A DNA stretch of 64,000 nucleotides from Amycolatopsis dendrobii. Lineage in GTDB: Bacteria > Actinomycetota > Actinomycetes > Mycobacteriales > Pseudonocardiaceae. The stretch covers positions 676,472 to 740,471 of the forward strand of contig NZ_JACGZW010000003.1 of NCBI RefSeq assembly GCF_014145675.1, in the 5' to 3' direction. Below the pieces are notes generated by a model. It ran no database searches. It saw only the letters and a list, made by a program, of their open reading frames with translations, and was not told the origin of the DNA. This document shows, in pieces, positions 1 through 9,644 of the stretch. A program made the translations under genes and the position numbers. Each line of letters opens with the position of its first letter. Position 1 is the stretch's first letter.

Positions 1-189
1 CCGTGTCGGGTCGAGCCGCGCACGACGTTCGGCGTCCCGGCCGACCATGAGCGTGCCGTCTTCCCCGGCGAACACCGCGGAGGGCATGTTGGCCGACCCG
101 TCGACCTCGACGACGCGTGGCGGCCTGCCGTGCGCGGAAAGGACGGCAACGGTGTTGGACGTCCCGAGGTCCACCGACAGGATCCGCAC
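1..189 (-). CDS. Hsp70/DnaK-family ATPase, N-terminal fragment
   Basis: Reading leftward from a GTG at 189, the frame begins VRILSVDLGTSNTVAVL, the phosphate-1 loop of the actin/Hsp70 ATPase fold (DLGTSNT). It continues with an NMPSAVF stretch typical of Hsp70-like proteins. Only the first 63 residues are present; the rest lies beyond the window edge. A GGGGAA ribosome site sits six bases upstream of the GTG. Family knowledge: many actinobacteria carry Hsp70-like proteins fused to other domains besides DnaK itself, and this start differs from canonical DnaK, so I call it Hsp70-like rather than dnaK. It is divergent from the mannosyltransferase gene. Confidence 0.8.
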   Translation of the reverse strand, partial: MRILSVDLGTSNTVAVLSAHGRPPRVVEVDGSANMPSAVFAGEDGTLMVGRDAERRARLDPTR

Positions 190-330
190 AGTAATTTCCC
201 CTCGACTCAAGCAGCGCTGGCGGAGATGCTGCCACGTGCCCGGTCACCGTGCGTGCGGACCCGCGAAACTCGCGGCGCGCGCAACCCCGGGAACAAACGG
301 AACGTCTCGTCTTCCGAGGACGGGGAGGCA

Positions 331-1539
331 ATGACAGAGCTAGCGGACAAGACCCGCCGGGAGCAGTTCGAACGGGCGGCGGCGGACGGCCCGGCGCACT
401 CGTTGCGGGTCGCGGCGGGCAGATGGAGCCGCTCCGGCTACGTGCGCGCGGCAGTGCTGTACCTCGTCGTGCGGGTGGTCGGCCTCGGCGCGCTCGCCGC
501 CATGGCCGCGCCCCGGGACCTGCCGCTCGGCGACCGGCTGCAGTCCTGGGACGGCTGGTGGTACCTGCAGATCGCGGAGCACGGCTACACCGGCGTGAGC
601 AATCCGCTCGACGCTGCCGGGCTGCCGTATCCCGACGCGTCGTACGGCTACTTCCCGTTGTATCCGGCGCTGACCGGGCTGCTCGAGAAGCTGCCCGGGG
701 TGACGTACTTCGGGGCGGGCCTCCTGCTGTCGACGCTCGCCGGGATCGCGGCGGCGACGGCGATGTACCGGATCGGCCGGCTCGTCCACAGCCAGCGGGC
801 GGGGTTGCTGCTCGCGGTGTTGTGGGGCGCCGCGCCGATGGCGATCGCCGAGAGCATGGTGATGACCGAGGCGCTCTTCACCGCGTTCGCCGCGTGGGCG
901 CTGGTCGGCGTGCTCGAACGCCGCTGGTACCTCGCCGCGACCGCGACGTTGTTCGCCGGGCTCACCCGGTCCACGGCGTGTGTGCTGGTCGCCGTCGTGG
1001 TGATCGCCGCGGCCATCGACGTGTGGCGGAACAGACAGCGGTGGAACGCGCTCGTGTGCGTCTTCGTCGCGCCGCTCGGCCTGCTCGGGTACTGGACGTT
1101 CGTCGCGGTGAAGACCGGCAGTGTGACCGGCTGGCAAGACGTGGAGCTTCGCGGCTGGAACACGCGTTTCGACGCCGGGGCCGAAGCCTGGCGGTGGATC
1201 ACGCAGACGCTTTTCACCTCGGGCAACGCGTGGGAAACGCTCGTCGTGCTGGTGATGGTCGCGGCGATCGCGCTCGCGGTTGTCTGCGTCACCGGACGCC
1301 GGATGCCGTGGCCGCTGGCCGCGTACGCGGCGGGCGTCCTGGTGCTGGTCCTGTGCAGTGCCGGGCTGCCTGCCCTGAAGTCGAGGTTCGTCCTCCCCGG
1401 CTTCGCGCTCCTGCTGCCCGTCGCGATGGGGCTGGCCGGGCGCAAGAAGTCCACGATGATCGCCGCGGCGACGGTGTTCGTGCTGGTCGGGGCCTGGTAC
1501 TCGGCTTATTCGCTGACCGTGTGGAAGTACGCGATCTGA
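331..1539 (+). CDS. PIG-V-like GT-C mannosyltransferase (membrane)
   Basis: A 402-residue polytopic membrane protein. After a charged N-terminus and first hydrophobic helix (about 37-60) comes the loop motif WDGWWY (73-78), followed by a YFPLYPAL segment. This is the pattern of PIG-V/GPI mannosyltransferase-2-like GT-C enzymes that use polyprenyl-phosphate-mannose outside the membrane. I count about nine hydrophobic segments. The frame stays open upstream to 130, but the ATG at 331 has a GGGGAGG site at 322-328. Such enzymes in actinobacteria usually mannosylate lipoglycans or proteins; the acceptor here cannot be told from sequence. It stands alone between the Hsp70-like gene and lhr. Confidence 0.75.
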   Translation: MTELADKTRREQFERAAADGPAHSLRVAAGRWSRSGYVRAAVLYLVVRVVGLGALAAMAAPRDLPLGDRLQSWDGWWYLQIAEHGYTGVSNPLDAAGLPYPDASYGYFPLYPALTGLLEKLPGVTYFGAGLLLSTLAGIAAATAMYRIGRLVHSQRAGLLLAVLWGAAPMAIAESMVMTEALFTAFAAWALVGVLERRWYLAATATLFAGLTRSTACVLVAVVVIAAAIDVWRNRQRWNALVCVFVAPLGLLGYWTFVAVKTGSVTGWQDVELRGWNTRFDAGAEAWRWITQTLFTSGNAWETLVVLVMVAAIALAVVCVTGRRMPWPLAAYAAGVLVLVLCSAGLPALKSRFVLPGFALLLPVAMGLAGRKKSTMIAAATVFVLVGAWYSAYSLTVWKYAI

Positions 1540-1618
1540 GCCGATCGCCTCACCCACACGAGGGGATCCGGACCGGAGCCCGCTGCCGGGGCCCCGGAAA
1601 TTGTCGGGGGCGCCGCGC

Positions 1619-4600
1619 ATGATGGATCCCGTGGCAAACGACGTCCTCGACCTCTTCTCCCCGGCGACCAGCACCTGGTTCGCCGGAGCCTTCGCCGCCC
1701 CGACGGCCGCGCAGGAAGGGGCCTGGCGGGCCGCACACGCCGGGCAGCACGCCCTGGTCGTGGCGCCCACCGGGTCCGGCAAGACGCTGTCCGCGTTCCT
1801 GTGGGCACTGGACCGGCTGGCGGCGGAACCGCCGCCGGCGAACCCGCGCGAGCGGTGCCGGATCCTGTACGTCTCGCCGCTGAAGGCGCTGGCGGTCGAC
1901 GTGCAGCGCAACCTGCGCGCGCCGCTGGCGGGCATCTCCCAGGCCGCGCACCGGCTGGGCCTGCCCGCCCCGGAGATCGAGGTCGGCATGCGCACCGGCG
2001 ACACCACGGCGGCGGAGCGCCGGTCGTTCGGGAAAACCCCGCCGGACGTGCTGGTCACCACGCCGGAGTCGCTGTTTCTCATCCTCACGTCCTCGGCGCG
2101 GGAATCGCTGAAGGGCGTCGAGACGGTCATCGTCGACGAGGTGCACGCGGTCGCGGGCGGCAAACGCGGCGCGCACCTGGCGTTGTCGCTGGAACGGCTC
2201 GACGCGCTGCTGCCCAAACCGGCCCAGCGCATCGGGCTGTCGGCCACCGTGCGCCCGATCGACGAGGTGAGCGCGTTCCTCGCCGGCGGCCGTCCGGTCA
2301 CCGTCGTGCAGCCGAAGCTCGCGAAGACGATCCAGGTGCGGGTCGAGGTGCCCGTCGAGGACATGGCGAATCTCGACGGCCCGGCGCCCTCGCCGATGGA
2401 GCGGCTCGACGACCTCACGTCGCTGTCGCAGCTGCCCTCGGAAGGCGGGATCGGCACCCAGGAAGAGGTGGCAGGCGCGGCGGTGCAGCGGCCGTCGATC
2501 TGGCCCGCGGTCGAGGAACGGGTGCTGGAGCTGATCCGCGCGCACCGCTCCACCATCGTGTTCGGCAACTCGCGGCGGCTCACCGAACGGCTCACCGCGC
2601 GGCTCAACGAACTCGCGTCCGAGCAGACCGGTCTGTCCCGGAGCGACGCGTTCCCGGCCGAGGCGGTCGGGCAGTCCGGCGTCACGACGGGCGCGGAGCC
2701 GGTCATCGCGCGGGCGCACCACGGGTCGATGTCCCGCGAGCAGCGCACCCATGTCGAAGAGGAGCTCAAGTCCGGGCGGCTGCCGTGCGTGGTGGCCACG
2801 TCGTCGCTCGAACTCGGCATCGACATGGGCGCGGTGGATCTGGTCGTGCAGATCGAGGCCCCGCCCACGGTGGCGTCCGGGCTGCAGCGCGTCGGCCGGG
2901 CCGGGCACCAGGTCGGCGCGGTGTCCTCCGGCGTGATGTTCCCGAAATTTCGCGGCGATCTGGTGTCGTGCGCGGTCGTCGCGGAACGGATGGCGACCGG
3001 GGCGATCGAGGCGGTGCGGTACCCGCGCAACCCGCTCGACGTGCTGGCCCAGCACGTCGTCGCGATGGTGGCGCTCGAACCGTGGACGGTGCCGGAGCTG
3101 GCGGCGCTCGTCCGGCGGGCGGCTCCGTTCAGCTCGCTGCCGGACGACGCGCTGCACGCGGTGCTCGACATGCTCGCCGGCCGCTACCCGAGCGAGGAGT
3201 TCGGCGAACTGCGGGCACGGATCACGTGGGACCGGGTCGGCGGCGAACTTCGCGGACGGCCGGGTTCGCAGCGGCTGGCGGTCACCTCCGGCGGCACGAT
3301 CCCCGACCGCGGGCTGTTCACCGTGATGACGCCGGGCGACGAGGGCAAACCCGGCTCGCGCGTGGGCGAGTTCGACGAGGAGATGGTGTACGAGTCGCGG
3401 GTCGGCGACACGATCCTGCTCGGCACCTCGTCGTGGCGGATCACCGACATCACCCATGACCGGGTGATCGTCGTGCCCGCTCCGGGCCAGCCCGCCCGGA
3501 TGCCGTTCTGGAAGGGCGACGCCGCGGGACGGCCGCTGGAACTCGGCCGGGCGCTCGGCGCCTTCGTCCGCGAACTGTCCACTTCGGACACCGCAGCGGC
3601 GCGAGAACGGGCCGCCGCGGCCGGGCTCGACCAGCGCGCCTGCGACAACCTGCTGGCGTATCTGGAAGAACAGAAGTCGGCGACCCGGCACGTGCCCAAC
3701 GACCGCGTCATCCTGCTCGAACGCTACCGCGACGAACTGGGCGACTGGCGGATCGTGCTGCACTCGCCGTTCGGCGCGCAGGTGAACGCGCCGTGGGCGC
3801 TCGCGATCGCCGCGCGGCTGCGGGAAAACCGCGGCGTCGACGCCCAGGTGGCGCACTCCGACGACGGCATCGTGCTGCGGCTGCCCGACGCACTCGATGC
3901 CGACGGCGGCGAGGTCGCCATCACCGCCGACGACGTCCTGCTGGATCCGGAGGAGGTCGAGCAGTTGATCGTGGCGGAGGTCGGCGGCTCGGCGGTCTTC
4001 GCGGCGCGGTTCCGGGAGTGCGCGGCACGCTCGCTGCTCCTGCCGCGCCGGGATCCGCGGCGGCGCACGCCGTTGTGGCAGCAACGGCAACGGGCGTCGC
4101 AACTGTTGTCGGTGGCGGCGAAGTACGAGCGGTTCCCGGTCGTGCTGGAGGCCCTGCGCGAGGTTCTGCAGGACGTCTACGACGTCGGTGGCCTGCGGGA
4201 GCTGATGGCCGATGTCCGGGCGCGCAAGGTGCGGCTGGTCGAGGTGGAGACGCCTGCCGCGTCGCCGTTCGCACGGAGCCTGTTGTTCGGGTACGTCGGG
4301 ATGTTCCTGTACGAGACGGACGCTCCGCTGGCCGAGCGACGAGCGGCGGCGCTGGCACTGGATTCCGCGCTGCTGGCCGAATTGCTGGGCACGGAAGCGA
4401 TCCGCGAGCTGCTCGACCCCGAGGCCGTGGCCGAGGTCGAACGGTCGTTGCAGCGGCTCGATACGGATCGGCACGCCCGGTCCGCGGAAGACGCGGCGGA
4501 CCTGCTGCGGTTCCTCGGCGATCTGTCCGTCGCGGAAGCCGCGGAACGCGGGATTCAGCAGGGATGGCTGGAAGAGCTCGCCTCGGCACGGCGCGCGATC

Positions 4601-6280
4601 CAGGTGCGGATCGGCGGCGAGGAGCGGTATCTGGCCATCGAGGACGCCGGGCGGGTGCGGGACGCGCTGGGCGTCGCCCTTCCGGTCGGCGTGCCCGAGG
4701 CGTTCACCGAGCCGGTCGCGGATCCGCTGGGCGACCTGCTCGGCCGCTACGCGCGCACCCGCGGTCCGTTCTCCGCGACAGCGGCGGCGGATCGGTTCGG
4801 GCTGGGCTCAGCGGTCGTCACCGGCGTACTCGACCGGCTCACCGGTGAAGGCAGGCTGGTCCGCGGCGAGCTGAGCCCGGTCGGGCATCCGGAAACCCAT
4901 GGCGTGGGCGTCGAATACTGTGACGCGGCCGTACTGCGGCGGTTGCGGCGCGCGTCGCTCGCTCGGCTGCGGGCAGAAGTCGAGCCCGTGGAACCGGCGG
5001 CGTTGGGCCGGTTCTTGCCCTCGTGGCACGGAATCGGCGCACGGCTGCGGTCCGCGCCGACGGCCGACGACGTGCTGTCGGTGGTCGAACAGCTTGCCGG
5101 TGCGCCGTTGCCGGCGAGTGCGGTGGAGTCGCTGATCCTGCCGAGCCGGTTGCCGGGCTACTCCCCCGCGCTGCTCGACGAACTCACCACCGCGGGCGAG
5201 GTCACCTGGGCAGGCTGCGGTTCGCTCTCCGGCGGGGACGGCTGGCTGGCGCTGGCTCCGTCCGACGTCGCGGATCTGCTGCTGCCCGAGGTCGAGGAGA
5301 ATCCGCCGGCCAGTCCGCTGCACGACGCGATCGTGACGGCGCTGGAAGGCGGAGCGTTGTTCTTCCGCCAGCTCGTCGACCGGGTCACGCCGGGTCTGGA
5401 GCAACCGCCGGACGACGGCGCCGTGGTGGCCGCGCTGTGGGATCTGGTGTGGGCCGGACTGGTCACCGGCGACACGCTCGCGCCGCTGCGCGCGCAGGTC
5501 GCGGGACACGGCGCACACAAACCGCGGCGGCAAGCGCCACGCGGCCGATACGCCCGCATGCGCGCCGGCCGTCCGGCGATGCCGTCGCGCACCGGGCCGC
5601 CGACCGCGGCCGGCCGTTGGGCGCTGACCCCGCCTCGCGAGGCCGACCCGACGCGCCGCGCACATGCCCGCACCGAGGCATTCCTGGAACGGCACGGGGT
5701 CCTCACCCGAGGAGCGCTCGACACCGAACGGGTCACTGGCGGGTTTTCCGGGATCTACAAAGTGTTGCGCGGCATGGAAGACACTGGACAGGTCATCCGC
5801 GGCTATGTCGTCGAAGGTCTCGGTGCCGCACAGTTCGCTGCGAAGGGCGCGGTCGACCGGCTGCGTGCCCTCTCCAGCACCGCGCCTGCATCAACGGCCC
5901 GAAACGACAACGCGCGTGCCGTCGTGCTCGCCGCCGCGGATCCAGCACAGCCGTACGGAGCGGCGCTGTCCTGGCCCGCCGCGACAGGCGACACGAAACA
6001 CCGCCCAGCGCGCAAAGCCGGAGCGCTGGCGGTGCTGGTCGACGGAATCCCAGCCCTGTACGTCGAACGCGGCGGCCGCTCGTTGCTGAGCTTCACCGAG
6101 GAACGCAGTGCGCTGCAAGCCGCCGCGGCCGCGTTGTCGACCGCGGTCCGAGAAGGCTGGCTGGGCCAGTTGGCCGTTCAGCGCGCGGACGGAGAACACG
6201 CGCTGACCTCGGAACTGGCCGAGATCCTGCAAGAAGCGGGCTTCCGCGCGACTCCGAAGGGACTCCGGTTGAGAGCTTGA
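1619..6280 (+). CDS. lhr: Lhr-type ATP-dependent helicase, long form
   Basis: A 1553-residue superfamily 2 helicase. Walker A is APTGSGKT (49-56), the DEAH-like box is DEVH (173-176), and motif III is LSAT. Motifs V-VI lie in ATSSLELGIDMGAVDLVVQ and QRVGRAGHQVG. After the helicase core comes the winged-helix/Lhr-core block and a long C-terminal part, as in E. coli and mycobacterial Lhr (about 1500 residues). The family unwinds DNA and RNA:DNA duplexes 3' to 5' and is linked to DNA repair; a uracil glycosylase activity has been assigned to the E. coli C-terminal part. The ATG at 1619 follows GGGGG at 1606-1610; a TTG at 1601 is also in frame. Def follows 158 bp downstream. Confidence 0.93.
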   Translation: MMDPVANDVLDLFSPATSTWFAGAFAAPTAAQEGAWRAAHAGQHALVVAPTGSGKTLSAFLWALDRLAAEPPPANPRERCRILYVSPLKALAVDVQRNLRAPLAGISQAAHRLGLPAPEIEVGMRTGDTTAAERRSFGKTPPDVLVTTPESLFLILTSSARESLKGVETVIVDEVHAVAGGKRGAHLALSLERLDALLPKPAQRIGLSATVRPIDEVSAFLAGGRPVTVVQPKLAKTIQVRVEVPVEDMANLDGPAPSPMERLDDLTSLSQLPSEGGIGTQEEVAGAAVQRPSIWPAVEERVLELIRAHRSTIVFGNSRRLTERLTARLNELASEQTGLSRSDAFPAEAVGQSGVTTGAEPVIARAHHGSMSREQRTHVEEELKSGRLPCVVATSSLELGIDMGAVDLVVQIEAPPTVASGLQRVGRAGHQVGAVSSGVMFPKFRGDLVSCAVVAERMATGAIEAVRYPRNPLDVLAQHVVAMVALEPWTVPELAALVRRAAPFSSLPDDALHAVLDMLAGRYPSEEFGELRARITWDRVGGELRGRPGSQRLAVTSGGTIPDRGLFTVMTPGDEGKPGSRVGEFDEEMVYESRVGDTILLGTSSWRITDITHDRVIVVPAPGQPARMPFWKGDAAGRPLELGRALGAFVRELSTSDTAAARERAAAAGLDQRACDNLLAYLEEQKSATRHVPNDRVILLERYRDELGDWRIVLHSPFGAQVNAPWALAIAARLRENRGVDAQVAHSDDGIVLRLPDALDADGGEVAITADDVLLDPEEVEQLIVAEVGGSAVFAARFRECAARSLLLPRRDPRRRTPLWQQRQRASQLLSVAAKYERFPVVLEALREVLQDVYDVGGLRELMADVRARKVRLVEVETPAASPFARSLLFGYVGMFLYETDAPLAERRAAALALDSALLAELLGTEAIRELLDPEAVAEVERSLQRLDTDRHARSAEDAADLLRFLGDLSVAEAAERGIQQGWLEELASARRAIQVRIGGEERYLAIEDAGRVRDALGVALPVGVPEAFTEPVADPLGDLLGRYARTRGPFSATAAADRFGLGSAVVTGVLDRLTGEGRLVRGELSPVGHPETHGVGVEYCDAAVLRRLRRASLARLRAEVEPVEPAALGRFLPSWHGIGARLRSAPTADDVLSVVEQLAGAPLPASAVESLILPSRLPGYSPALLDELTTAGEVTWAGCGSLSGGDGWLALAPSDVADLLLPEVEENPPASPLHDAIVTALEGGALFFRQLVDRVTPGLEQPPDDGAVVAALWDLVWAGLVTGDTLAPLRAQVAGHGAHKPRRQAPRGRYARMRAGRPAMPSRTGPPTAAGRWALTPPREADPTRRAHARTEAFLERHGVLTRGALDTERVTGGFSGIYKVLRGMEDTGQVIRGYVVEGLGAAQFAAKGAVDRLRALSSTAPASTARNDNARAVVLAAADPAQPYGAALSWPAATGDTKHRPARKAGALAVLVDGIPALYVERGGRSLLSFTEERSALQAAAAALSTAVREGWLGQLAVQRADGEHALTSELAEILQEAGFRATPKGLRLRA

Positions 6281-6438
6281 CACTGCCGGGGCGGCGGCTC
6301 GGCCGAGCCGCGAACGCGAGCGCGTCCGGTCGGCTCTGCCGTGCGGCCAAGCGGGGTGCTCGGTGGACCCGCGCAAGGGAAGCAGGTGGTGTCACTAGAC
6401 TTCTCGTGGCCCCTCGGTGGACAAAAGGACGTTCGATC

Positions 6439-6939
6439 ATGGCGATGCGCGAGTTGCGCTACTTCGGTGACCCGGTGCTCAAGTCCGTGTGCGACCCGGT
6501 GACCACGTTCGACAGCAAGATCGAGGCGCTGGTGAAAGACCTCCTCGACAGCGTGCAGCCGGAGGGCCGGGCGGGGCTCGCCGCGCCGCAGATCGGGGTC
6601 GGGCTGCGGGTGTTCAGCTACGACGTCGGCGGGCTGACCGGGTACGTCATCAACCCGGAGATCGCCCACCTTTCCGAGGAAACGCACGAAATCGGCGAAG
6701 GCTGCCTGTCCGTGCCGGAACTGTGGTTCCCGACGGTCCGCGCGAAGCACGCCGTGGTGCGCGGCGTCGACCTGCGCAACGAGCCGATCGAGGTCGAGGG
6801 CGTCGACGTGCTGGCCCAGTGCCTCCAGCACGAAACCGACCACCTCGACGGCAAGCTCTACCTCGACCGGCTCACTCCCGACCGGAAGAAGCAGGCGCTG
6901 CGCGAGGCGCGGGGCAAAGACTGGTTCTGGAACCGCTGA
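6439..6939 (+). CDS. def: Peptide deformylase
   Basis: A 166-residue metalloenzyme that removes the N-formyl group from nascent proteins. All three family motifs are intact: GLAAPQIG (46-53), EGCLS (87-91, metal ligand Cys89) and QHETDHLDG (130-138, ligands His131 and His135, catalytic Glu132). The start is fixed by AAAGGA at 6424-6429, nine bases before the ATG. The frame is open far upstream inside lhr, but that is a shadow. Its 3' end overlaps the convergent ACT-GNAT gene by 68 bp. Many actinobacteria carry two deformylases; I cannot tell which one this is. Confidence 0.95.
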   Translation: MAMRELRYFGDPVLKSVCDPVTTFDSKIEALVKDLLDSVQPEGRAGLAAPQIGVGLRVFSYDVGGLTGYVINPEIAHLSEETHEIGEGCLSVPELWFPTVRAKHAVVRGVDLRNEPIEVEGVDVLAQCLQHETDHLDGKLYLDRLTPDRKKQALREARGKDWFWNR

Positions 6940-8818
6940 CCGCCCGCGGCGTCCGGGCGGCGGCGAGCCGGAGCACCGTGCCGTCGTCCGAGCCGGTTTC
7001 GACCCGCAGCCCGGCGCGAACAGCGGTCCGGGCCATGGCGTCGTTGCCCGGAAGGCGGACCGCAATCAATTCCGTGGTCCCGCCGGCCTCGGCGAGGGCG
7101 ACCAGCCGAGCGAGCAACGCCGTGCCGATTCCCTGGCGCTGCCAAGCATCCTCGACGAGAAGCGATACCTCGGCCGTGCCGTCTCGCTGGGAAATCAACT
7201 GCCCGAACCCGATCACGTCCCGGCCGCACACCGCGAGCAGGCTGGTTCCGCGCGGCGGCATGAGCAAGCGGTGCAGCCATTTCCGGGGTACCGTGCGCAG
7301 CCCCGTGTGGTAGCGGTTGAACAACGTCTTCGCCGAACAGCGAAGATGCACCGCGCCGATCGCGTCCGTGTCCCGCGGGGTACCGACCCGCAAAATGACC
7401 GCCGCCCCGTCTGGACGGTCGAGCACGACCGGACCGGCCAAGTTCTGCTCCGCCGCTGCCAGCAGTTCCAGGAAGGCCGAGGCCTGGGCAAGTTCGGGTT
7501 CGGCGAACGCCACCCATCGCCGCCGAGCGACGAACGCCTGCCCGTCTCCGAAGGGGAAAACCGCCCGGTGCCCGCCTTCGGTACGCCCCGGGTTGGCCTC
7601 GCTTGCCGGGACGAGCGTCACGAGATCCGCGGACAGGACCACCCGCAACATCGGAGCGCGGCAATCCGGATCAACAATCGCCCGCCGCGCGGCGACGAGT
7701 GCTGTGGCGGCTGAGTCGCGAAGTCCGCGAACGGTGGTTTCGGCAACTGCCTCTCGCATGACGGCATCAGCTGTTGCCTGCGCCTTCCCGCCGTCAGGTT
7801 CGGCGGCCGTCTCGCCCTCGGCGGTGCGGGAAGTTGTTGCCGGAGTGGGCAATTCCCGAATGTCAGTCCCGATGCACCACTCGCCCGCGACTGGAAGCGA
7901 AGTAGTCGCCGAAGCACGGCCTGCCTCGGCATCGAGTCCGTAAGCGGCATCCCAGCCAGAGGCGGTCGCTGCTGAAGGGGCACGGAGTTCGTGCACGGAA
8001 GCCTCGGCGGACGTCTCCCCGCTGGTGAGGGACGCAGTGGTCCGCGAAGACTCGCGAGGTCCGGTATCAACGACTGCCGCAGAGTCGACCGGCCGCGAAG
8101 TGTCCTCGGCGCTCGTCTCCTTGCCGGTGAAGGGCGCTGGAGCACTGCGTCGTCCGGGATTCGCTCCAGGGGTTGCCTCCCGACCAGCAGTTGCTGGGAC
8201 GTCGAGCGGCCCCGAAGACGGCTCAGCGAGGGACGCCGATGCGTCGCGTCGTCCGGCATCGGCACCAGAAGTTGTCTCCGCGTCAGCAACTGCTGGGGCG
8301 TCGAGCGGCGAGGTGGGTTCGGTGCGTGTCGCCGGGTCGGGGATTTTTCGGATATCCGCGGTCGTCGACCGGGCAGGGGCGGGTGTTTCCGGGATGGGGG
8401 TGAGCAGTTCTCGGGCGGCGTCGGCGATCGATTCTTCGGTGGCGAGTGTGGTGGCAACTGGGGCGGGGATGGTGGTTTCGGTCATCCCCAGGCAGTCGCC
8501 GCCTTCGTCGCGGAGGGCGTCTATCAGGAGGTGCTGGGGCAAGCCTGCTGCTGGGCGCAGTACGAATTCGTCCAGGACGCCGCCTGGGGCTGGGTATCTG
8601 GTCAGGCCGAGGATGCTGCATTCGAGGTCGGCCAGTCGGATGGCGAAGCGGGCCAGCGTGCCGGGGTGGTCGTCGGAGCGGACGCGTACCCGCCAGGCTT
8701 GGGTCGGCGGGAGGTTTTCGTTGGAGTGACGTGGGTTTCGCTCGGGGCGAGGCAGGTGTGCCGGTTCGTCGGGGGTGGCGTTCGCGAGGAGGCTGCGGGG
8801 TGTCGAAGGCATGTCCAT
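6872..8818 (-). CDS. ACT domain - low-complexity linker - GNAT acetyltransferase
   Basis: A 648-residue protein in three parts. Residues about 41-107 look like an ACT ligand-binding domain (VRVRSDDHPGTLARFA start, DEFVLRP strand). Residues about 125-370 are a Thr/Ala/Ser/Pro/Glu-rich linker with degenerate repeats. Residues about 475-605 are a GNAT fold with the acetyl-CoA loop QRQGIGTALL. Known precedent: mycobacterial protein lysine acetyltransferases couple GNAT to a cyclic-nucleotide domain, and actinobacterial ACT-GNAT proteins are reported to respond to amino acids. Regulation by an amino acid is therefore my inference. I chose the ATG at 8818; the frame is open to 9016, and there is no strong ribosome site. 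The C-terminal 22 codons overlap def antisense. Confidence 0.7.
   Translation of the reverse strand: MDMPSTPRSLLANATPDEPAHLPRPERNPRHSNENLPPTQAWRVRVRSDDHPGTLARFAIRLADLECSILGLTRYPAPGGVLDEFVLRPAAGLPQHLLIDALRDEGGDCLGMTETTIPAPVATTLATEESIADAARELLTPIPETPAPARSTTADIRKIPDPATRTEPTSPLDAPAVADAETTSGADAGRRDASASLAEPSSGPLDVPATAGREATPGANPGRRSAPAPFTGKETSAEDTSRPVDSAAVVDTGPRESSRTTASLTSGETSAEASVHELRAPSAATASGWDAAYGLDAEAGRASATTSLPVAGEWCIGTDIRELPTPATTSRTAEGETAAEPDGGKAQATADAVMREAVAETTVRGLRDSAATALVAARRAIVDPDCRAPMLRVVLSADLVTLVPASEANPGRTEGGHRAVFPFGDGQAFVARRRWVAFAEPELAQASAFLELLAAAEQNLAGPVVLDRPDGAAVILRVGTPRDTDAIGAVHLRCSAKTLFNRYHTGLRTVPRKWLHRLLMPPRGTSLLAVCGRDVIGFGQLISQRDGTAEVSLLVEDAWQRQGIGTALLARLVALAEAGGTTELIAVRLPGNDAMARTAVRAGLRVETGSDDGTVLRLAAARTPRAVSGSRTSLCPAPRAAPASSGRE
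8003..8308 (-). repeat. Degenerate repeats in the ACT-GNAT linker
   Basis: Within the linker, three successive blocks begin PLDAPAVAD, PLDVPATAG and PVDSAAVVD. The first two carry GADAGRR or GANPGRR about 15 residues later. Block lengths are about 33, 39 and 30 residues. The related blocks look like old tandem duplication that has drifted. The DNA repeats are imperfect, so the count of three is by eye. Confidence 0.5.
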
Positions 8819-8921
8819 GGACGTACCGTCGCCGACGCACGTAACCAGGGGTGTCCTGTGGTGTTTCGGGTGTGTCAGAGGGTGGTCGGAAATGTGTGAT
8901 CTGCGGGAAACAGCGGTGGGG

Positions 8922-9638
8922 TCAGTTTGAGAGCAGGAGACCGAATTCGTTGTCTTCAGGGTCGGTGAAGTGGGCCTGAGAGGCGTTGGGCTGATGGGTA
9001 CCGACTGGGTGAGCACCGGCGGCTTGGATGCGGGCGGCTTCGGCGGGGTGGTCGCCGGACAGGTCTAGGCAGAGGCGGTTTTTGCCGTGTTTCGGGGTGT
9101 TCACGCGCAGGAATTCGAGGGTGGGGCCGCGGCCGGCGGGGTTGCGCAGGGTGGTGATGGCGGGTTCTTCGGCGGTGATCGGCCATGCGGTGAGCGGGGA
9201 CCAGAAGCGGGCTAGGCGTGCGGGGTCCTGTGCGTCGATGACGATCGCCGCTACGGCACCGGAATTGGCGTATTCCGCGCGGGGTTCCAGCACACAGAAC
9301 TCGTTGTCTTCGGGGTCGGCCAGAACGATCCACGGGACGTGGTGCTGGCCGATGTCGATGGGGCGTGCGCCCAGGGAAACCGCTCGGGCTACCGTTTCGC
9401 GCTGGTTTTCGCCGGAGGTGCTGGAGAGGTCCAAGTGGAGCCGGTTTTTGGCGGTCTTCGGGCGGGAGGTCGCGGCGAAGAGCAGGGTGAGATCGCAGCC
9501 GTCGTCGGGTGCGGGTTGGACGGTGGCCTCGTCCGGGGATTCCGTGGTGAGCTGCCAGCCTAGGAGGCCGGACCAGAAGCGGGCCAGGCGTGCTGGCTGT
9601 TCGGCGGCGATGACCAGGTTGGCCAGACGTGGTGCCAT
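8922..9638 (-). CDS. Two-domain VOC (glyoxalase-like) protein
   Basis: A 238-residue protein made of two tandem halves. Both contain the VOC/glyoxalase_6 pattern: PARLARFWS near the start of each half and DPEDNEF near its end (FCVLE and FGLLL follow). Such proteins are small-molecule binding or resistance-type folds; the substrate is unknown. The usual metal ligands are not clearly conserved, so enzymatic activity is uncertain. No Shine-Dalgarno is seen. TACCGT lies six bases before the ATG, which fits a leaderless message. The ACT-GNAT gene starts 103 bp downstream on the same strand. Confidence 0.8.
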   Translation of the reverse strand: MAPRLANLVIAAEQPARLARFWSGLLGWQLTTESPDEATVQPAPDDGCDLTLLFAATSRPKTAKNRLHLDLSSTSGENQRETVARAVSLGARPIDIGQHHVPWIVLADPEDNEFCVLEPRAEYANSGAVAAIVIDAQDPARLARFWSPLTAWPITAEEPAITTLRNPAGRGPTLEFLRVNTPKHGKNRLCLDLSGDHPAEAARIQAAGAHPVGTHQPNASQAHFTDPEDNEFGLLLSN

Positions 9639-9644
9639 GTCGCC

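Noticed and set aside
1586..1597. CCGGGGCCCCGG palindrome as a terminator between the mannosyltransferase and lhr
   Set aside because: It has no loop and is a chance GC palindrome; too weak to call.
340..3171. 943-codon open frame antisense to the mannosyltransferase and lhr
   Set aside because: The high GC content leaves antisense frames open; the translation is Arg/Ser/Ala-rich without any domain, and the plus strand encodes real motifs.
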